From contig NC_089980.1 in the NCBI RefSeq assembly GCF_036417845.1, forward strand, positions 48,358,501 through 48,422,500: DNA of 64,000 nucleotides, read 5' to 3'. Shown one piece after another: positions 60,201 through 64,000 of the stretch; position 1 is the first letter of the stretch; each line of letters opens with the position of its first letter. The DNA comes from Apteryx mantelli. Taxonomy: Eukaryota > Chordata > Aves > Apterygiformes > Apterygidae. The notes beneath the pieces are model-generated. The model saw nothing but the letters and a program-made list of their open reading frames with translations, was not told the DNA's origin and ran no database searches. The translations under genes were made by a program, and so were the position numbers.

Positions 60201-63200
60201 TTCCTTTCGCTTGAGTCAGTTGGAGGATTCTGTTACACTGAATATTGAAAGGGAAAGGAGGGGGAGGGGAAGAAAAAAGTAATGCAGATACTAAGGAGAG
60301 CTGTGCAGAGTCAGCTGGCAGTCTTTGTGCAGAAGCAGTGCCCAGCCTGGCTGGCTTTTGAGATGGCTCTCATAAATGTAGCTGAATTCTGGTGGCTTCC
60401 GCAGTGCCGCTCTGGTGTGCAACACCTTCCACAGTTCTCCAGTCTGGGAAGACCTTCTAGTTTGGGCATAATGTGGACCATCACTCTAGGCTTATATACT
60501 ATACTGTACCCAGGCAGTAATTTTCTTGTTATCTGTTTATTGTCCAGTCTGAGTGACTCATATTATGCAAAGATAGTTGGACGGACTAGTGCTAAGACCA
60601 AGTTTGTGTTTCTGCTTTCATAAGTGTGCTACTATTTTGTATTTTTTAAGAGTGAAGAAGCAGCTGGGATAATTGATTGCAAACGTTAATTAGTTAAACG
60701 ATTGTTGGCCTATAGTATAAAATAAGCATGCAGCTTTTTGTAAGCTCTTAGATATTTTGTCCTTTTGAGACTATATTTAAGAATGTAAACACTTTTAATC
60801 ATTTGTGCACTGTACTAGGATACTGTAGGTGCTATTAATAATGTCTGCTTAACTGAGATATGGTATTTATCTTCGGTGTCATGATATCCATGTGATAGTT
60901 TGCATTTTATCATGTGGTTTTTGTCAGGTATTTTAACTCCGCTCTAAATTATGTCCAGCTGAGTTATTTTGAATGCTGAAAATTTCTGAATAGCTTCATA
61001 CTTTTTTTTAGAACAAACAAAACACAACCTGACAAAGATACTTCTTTTGTTCCTCAACACCATGCTAGTCTGAGAACCAAGGCCGGTAAACTTCATTCCT
61101 CTGCCATAACAACTTTTAAATCAAAAAGACTGAAAAGTTCAGTACAGCTGAACGTTTGTAGGATATTTGCTAATACCCATTTCATATGGATTTTCTCAAA
61201 TCTGTGATGTATGAAGGCTCTGTTAGCATTTGCTGGGATGAACTCACTGCATAGCTCTAAATGTTTCATGGTATTGAATTGTGTATTGAAATAAGCTTAC
61301 TAGGCATTCTGATAAATCAGTGTCCATTCATTTGAGACAAATGCTCAAATGCCTGTTGCCCAGTACATTCCAGTGACTTATGGCTATGAAAAGAGCCTCT
61401 CAGTTGAGCAGCCATTCTTATTTTTAAAACAAGTCATGAAAGGGTTTGCTAATGGATAAAATATATTTTTATGAGCTGTTCAGTGTCTGGTAAGTGCCTT
61501 ATGCATGCTTGGTTTCACTTGAGTATGTAGTTAAGTTTGGTTCTGCTTTCTTTAGCTGTGTATTGACACATGCAATTTACAAGGGAATGGATGGTTCAGG
61601 GACTTGCTACTTAAACTTTTCACAAACACAATGATTTCTGTGTAATCACTACTAGCTAGGGAATAGCTACCTTTAATTTTTGGCAGTCATTTGGGTTCTG
61701 TAGATCAGGAGTGAGCAACAGCTATAATTGTTGGCCAGGGGTCCAAACACCTTCTCTGTGACCCTGGAAGAGCTGAGCTCTTGCCAGCAATTGGTCAGCA
61801 TAGTTTGGTTTTATTTTTCCATAAAATTTATCTTTATATGAATTCATCTTATGTCTGTTTTTAATAAAGAGTACACAAATGTGGTGGTTATGGTTGTTGT
61901 TTTCTAATCCTCTGACTCTCTTGGGCATCTCCATCTTCTCTGTTCTAAGTTGTGATCCACAGTCTGAGTAATTGGAGTATCTGCCAGATCAGCCAACACC
62001 CTTGCAGAATATTCAAGAGGTTTCACTCTTGAGGTGGAGACTTCAGACAGACAGACTTCTTCCTGCATCACTATTTCTCTTTTTATCACCCACACTTCAC
62101 CAAAAGCAGCAAGGGAAGGGAGGGGCAATCACACAAACATCAGGCATCTTGGGAGAAATTCTTTCTTTGACTTCCTTTTTAATATCAGCCTCCCTATATC
62201 CCCATGCAAAGTGTATGTTTTTTCTGGACTCTAAGGAAAACTCTCCAACTTCATCAGCTACACGTAAAAGGCACAACTATGTGTCTTACTGAATTAGTAA
62301 GTGATTGAAGCTCATTTACCTGGTGAAGGGAGTTAAACCATTTTCAGAGGGAGGAAAAACAGGAGAGGATGGAATCAAATTCAGCCAAAATAGCAAAGCA
62401 ATGGTGAGATCCAGACAGTAATTTAGTTAGATTGGTTTAAACTACTTTTTATTGCATTTGCTTTACTATATGGGGGTAGGGAAAGAGGAGGCTGGTTTTG
62501 GAGTTGTAGAATTCTTTGCCTTTATGAATGCAAATGTTTGTGTATGTGGAAGGTTTTGTTTTCCATAGATCTTCTAGCTTTCGTAGTATAACTACATGGG
62601 CTTGTGGGTCTCAGTATGGAGGGAGGTGAAAAAAAGATGTATAGGTGCATCATGCACATGACTGCATCATGTAATGTGGAAGCATCTTCTGGCTCTTGCA
62701 TTTCTTTTGGGGAAAATTTAGTGACATGTGCACCAGCTTTCCAGTGCTTCAAAGAGGTTCTGGGTCTGCTTTTTATGCACTGAACAGATGGCCAGCCTAT
62801 GCCTGGATCAACTGCCTTGCATGCCTGATGTGTCTGGGATAGTTACACTTGCTACATGCTTGAATTGCATGTGTGTGTATTGATGATTTGCCTGGGATTG
62901 CTGGACATCAGAAGTCCCAGACAAATGCACTGACCTGAGAACTATTACCAGGGAGAAGAGATGGAGGCAAAATTTTTCTGCTTTGCTCTTTTAGTAAATC
63001 TGTCTGGTTATTGCTGCACAAAATCCTGTGAAAGCAGGACGGACTTGAAGGTGGGGGATCAGCTAGTCTGTGGGAGGAGCTTTTTTAATGTGATTTTTTT
63101 TTTTCCCATTAATACTGCAAGGATAGCTTCCTAAATCTTTGAGTTGTTGACAGCTTTGGAAAAGCCTGTATGCTCCTAGTTTGTCAGGGGTTGGCAACAA

Positions 63201-63478
63201 GATGATTACAAGCTAGAGCTCATATGCTGAGATTCCCTTGATACTCTTGATTCAAAGTTGAGGTTTTGTTCCTCCTTCAGATATCCTATGTTGTTACACA
63301 AAGTAGTGTATAAACACCCGCTTTTGAATGTGTGAAATAATCATTGCTATTGTGTTTTTTTTTTTTTCTTCAGGGTATGAGCATTATAGAACAGCTAGAT
63401 CCTGTATCTTTTAGCAATTACTTGAAGAAATACCATAATACAATATGTGGAAGACATCCTATTGGAGTATTATTAAAT
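34557..63478 (+). CDS. MEMO1: MEMO1 (mediator of cell motility 1), coding exons 1-8, 3' end outside the window
   Basis: MEMO1 is a cytosolic/nuclear protein with the fold of class III non-haem iron dioxygenases. It links ErbB2 and other receptors to microtubule capture and cell migration and has roles in redox and metal handling. Exons: 34557-34617, 46494-46575, 48792-48860, 50840-50952, 52365-52476, 53708-53850, 55017-55093 and 63374-63478. They join without a frame break into 254 codons, against 297 in human, so about 43 residues on one more exon lie beyond the right edge. The vestigial active-site ligands His49, His81 and Cys244 are all present. The sequence is nearly identical to mammalian MEMO1 by eye. 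All seven complete introns are GT-AG. Intron 7 carries an antisense CR1. Confidence 0.98.
41301..41425 (+). repeat. 125-bp perfect direct repeat, copy 1
   Basis: All 125 bases from TTGTACAGTAGC to CCATCGTAGT match 42624-42748 exactly. Both borders are sharp: 41300 is T against C, and 41426 is G against A. A 9-bp hairpin (CCTTGCAAA 41427-41435 with TTTGCAAGG 41452-41460) starts one base after this copy and is absent beside copy 2. It does not resemble a known transposon. Confidence 0.97.
42624..42748 (+). repeat. 125-bp perfect direct repeat, copy 2
   Basis: Identical to 41301-41425 at an offset of 1323 bp. The flanking bases differ on both sides, and it has no adjoining hairpin. Confidence 0.97.
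46494..46575 (+). CDS. MEMO1: MEMO1 coding exon 2
   Basis: Acceptor TTTTCATAG|GACCCC and donor GCACC|GTAAGT. It encodes [20 protein letters not shown] and then PARAIIA plus the first two bases of Pro48. Confidence 0.97.
46879..46975. repeat. Microsatellite (GT/TA/CA)n with 20-bp palindromic core
   Basis: Alternating GT, AT and AC dinucleotides. 46882-46901 is a perfect palindrome centred on TATA, so it can form a cruciform or Z-DNA. Length polymorphism is likely. Confidence 0.9.
48690..48775. repeat. AT-rich imperfect tandem repeat with 10-bp hairpin before MEMO1 exon 3
   Basis: About three degenerate units built on TATTTAATAATATTTAA-TGTTAA. The middle one forms ATATTTAATA (48720-48729), loop ATAA, TATTAAATAT (48734-48743), an exact 10-bp stem. 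It ends within 20 nt of the exon 3 acceptor at 48791. Confidence 0.85.
48792..48860 (+). CDS. MEMO1: MEMO1 coding exon 3
   Basis: Acceptor TGATTTGCAG|CCATG and donor ATTAC|GTAAGT. It encodes [20 protein letters not shown] followed by NI, including the metal-ligand position His49. The AT-rich hairpin at 48720-48743 lies just upstream. Confidence 0.97.
48861..50839 (+). other. MEMO1: MEMO1 intron 3
   Basis: About 2.0 kb of AT-rich DNA with an A run at 50396-50413. No coding or mobile element signal. Confidence 0.85.
50840..50952 (+). CDS. MEMO1: MEMO1 coding exon 4
   Basis: Acceptor TAATTGTAG|CCGAAA and donor AAAAGA|GTAAGT. It encodes [20 protein letters not shown] and [18 protein letters not shown], with His81 in the PSHH motif. 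Confidence 0.97.
50953..53707 (+). other. MEMO1: MEMO1 introns 4 and 5 (interrupted by exon 5 at 52365-52476)
   Basis: Introns 50953-52364 and 52477-53707. They hold a GT/T run near 51249-51278, C runs near 52600-52614 and 52816-52825, and G runs near 53060-53090. Nothing gene-like is seen beyond exon 5. Confidence 0.85.
52365..52476 (+). CDS. MEMO1: MEMO1 coding exon 5
   Basis: Acceptor TTCATTTCAG|TTTATGG and donor GAAAG|GTACTA. It encodes [20 protein letters not shown] and [17 protein letters not shown]. The donor is weak (GTACTA). Confidence 0.97.
53708..53850 (+). CDS. MEMO1: MEMO1 coding exon 6
   Basis: Acceptor GCTTATAAG|CCATAAGG and donor TTGGG|GTGAGT. It encodes [20 protein letters not shown] through SSDFCHW, including Asp189-Cys191-His192 near the pocket. 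Confidence 0.97.
53851..55016 (+). other. MEMO1: MEMO1 intron 6
   Basis: About 1.2 kb of AT-rich DNA. No repeat or exon is recognised. Confidence 0.85.
55017..55093 (+). CDS. MEMO1: MEMO1 coding exon 7
   Basis: Acceptor TTGTTTCAAG|GTCAG and donor AAAATG|GTAAGT. It encodes [20 protein letters not shown] and EHLDKM. Confidence 0.97.
56515..57891 (-). pseudogene. CR1 ORF2 fragment: reverse transcriptase and C-terminus (broken)
   Basis: A 458-codon open stretch holding the CR1 reverse transcriptase. Motifs in order are QHGFTKGKS (92-100), [14 protein letters not shown] (126-139), [13 protein letters not shown] (184-196), FADDAKLGG (214-222, the catalytic Asp pair) and WAPQYKRDM (344-352). The stop is at 56515. 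After ERVQ (residues 356-359) the sequence jumps to [11 protein letters not shown], whereas CR1 proteins have about 20 more residues here (RRATKM...), so an in-frame internal deletion is inferred. It is separated from the endonuclease frame by a shift at about 57875-57885. The open 5' end is not a true start codon (TTG). Confidence 0.92.
57839..58993 (-). pseudogene. CR1 ORF2 fragment: endonuclease and linker (broken)
   Basis: A 384-codon open stretch of the CR1 ORF2 APE-type endonuclease, which nicks target DNA for target-primed reverse transcription. Visible motifs are YYRPP (40-44), [10 protein letters not shown] (71-80, catalytic Asp/Asn) and GCSDH (137-141, catalytic Asp/His). The N-terminal endonuclease part continues upstream in other frames (TWWDS-like and [18 protein letters not shown] near 59000-59100), so small indels near 58995 and 59095 broke it. 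The frame ends at 57839 because a deletion after LDTHKS shifts it before the reverse transcriptase. Confidence 0.9.
63374..63478 (+). CDS. MEMO1: MEMO1 coding exon 8
   Basis: Acceptor TTTCTTCAG|GGTATG and donor TTAAAT|GTAAGT. It encodes [20 protein letters not shown] and [15 protein letters not shown], including Cys244. The following final exon is not in the window. Confidence 0.97.
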
Positions 63479-64000
63479 GTAAGTAGTTTTTGATTTGAAG
63501 AATACAATTTTTAGCAAAATTGTTTATACTTTTTAAAAATGTAATACTGCTGGAGTATTCCTTAGCTCTAAAATGGCAAGTCTGGAATTAATTTATTTTT
63601 CCAAGTGCTCTCAATTTGGTCTCTAATTTCCTTGTCTTGCACATAGACAAATGTAAGTTCTTACAAGGGCTGAGGTTTTCAATTGCCTGAGGGAGATGAG
63701 GTACCACGTTCCTTTGAAATTCAGTGAAATAATCATTCACTTTCTCTTGGCACTTCAAACGAACAAAAAAAAATCCATCTCCATGGGGAAGTACATATTT
63801 GCTTCTTTTGAATCAGTACTTACAAACATACTTTATATACATATGTATTTTTTTTTCTGTATTGCTATTAGCTAGCTATCGTGAATGCCTTGTGATGTCT
63901 GACAGCATTTTTGAGTTTTGCAAATATGATGAGAGATTGCCTCTGTAAGTATTAGTGCAGTGCACCATTAACTCATAAATTAATGGCGATTAGAATTCAG
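63479..64000 (+). other. MEMO1: MEMO1 intron 8 (partial)
   Basis: Starts at donor GTAAGTAG and runs off the window. Nothing else is seen. Confidence 0.85.

Larger units (their letters stand above)
55094..63373 (+). other. MEMO1: MEMO1 intron 7
   Basis: About 8.3 kb, the second longest MEMO1 intron here. About a third is the antisense CR1 (56432 to about 59135). The rest, 55.1-56.4 and 59.2-63.4 kb, is unremarkable AT-rich DNA with a T run at about 55919-55931. Confidence 0.85.

Overview
This is vertebrate nuclear DNA, most probably from a bird. It has long AT-rich introns and intergenic stretches, split genes with GT-AG introns, three CpG islands and CR1-type LINEs (the dominant bird/reptile retrotransposon), one ending in the CR1-style 3' octamer repeats. 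There is no bacterial, plasmid or viral gene organisation. The gene content is the conserved SPAST-DPY30-MEMO1 neighbourhood.

Layout. (1) 1-15845, minus strand: the 5' part of SPAST (spastin), coding exons 1-4, with its CpG-island promoter at about 15.07-16.5 kb; exon 5 onward lies beyond the left edge. (2) About 16.5-19.2 kb: a short AT-rich spacer. (3) 19.2-24.5 kb, plus strand: a complete DPY30 gene (99 aa in four coding exons plus an inferred non-coding first exon), divergent from SPAST. Its last intron holds a very decayed CR1/L3-like LINE. (4) About 24.5-33.6 kb: intergenic DNA with no recognised gene, but with a long stem-loop and a few exon-like open stretches. (5) 33.6-64.0 kb, plus strand: MEMO1, with its CpG-island promoter and coding exons 1-8 (residues 1-254); the last exon lies beyond the right edge. 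MEMO1 intron 7 carries a 2.7-kb antisense, 5'-truncated CR1 with a broken ORF2. MEMO1 intron 1 carries an exact 125-bp direct repeat.

The three genes do unrelated housekeeping jobs: spastin severs microtubules, DPY30 is a core subunit of SET1/MLL histone H3K4 methyltransferase complexes, and MEMO1 is a metal-binding protein involved in cell motility and redox. Their proximity is conserved linkage rather than an operon. Exon boundaries were placed by hand from splice sites and reading frame. All frames close: DPY30 gives exactly 99 codons plus stop, MEMO1 exactly 254 codons, and SPAST 222 codons plus 1 nt.

I found no convincing undescribed gene system. The observations most worth checking are the 125-bp perfect repeat with an adjoining hairpin (41.3/42.6 kb), an out-of-frame upstream ATG in good context just before the SPAST start, a near-perfect 26-bp palindrome in SPAST intron 1, an RFX-type X-box among four CCAAT boxes in the MEMO1 promoter, and two exon-like open segments between DPY30 and MEMO1.
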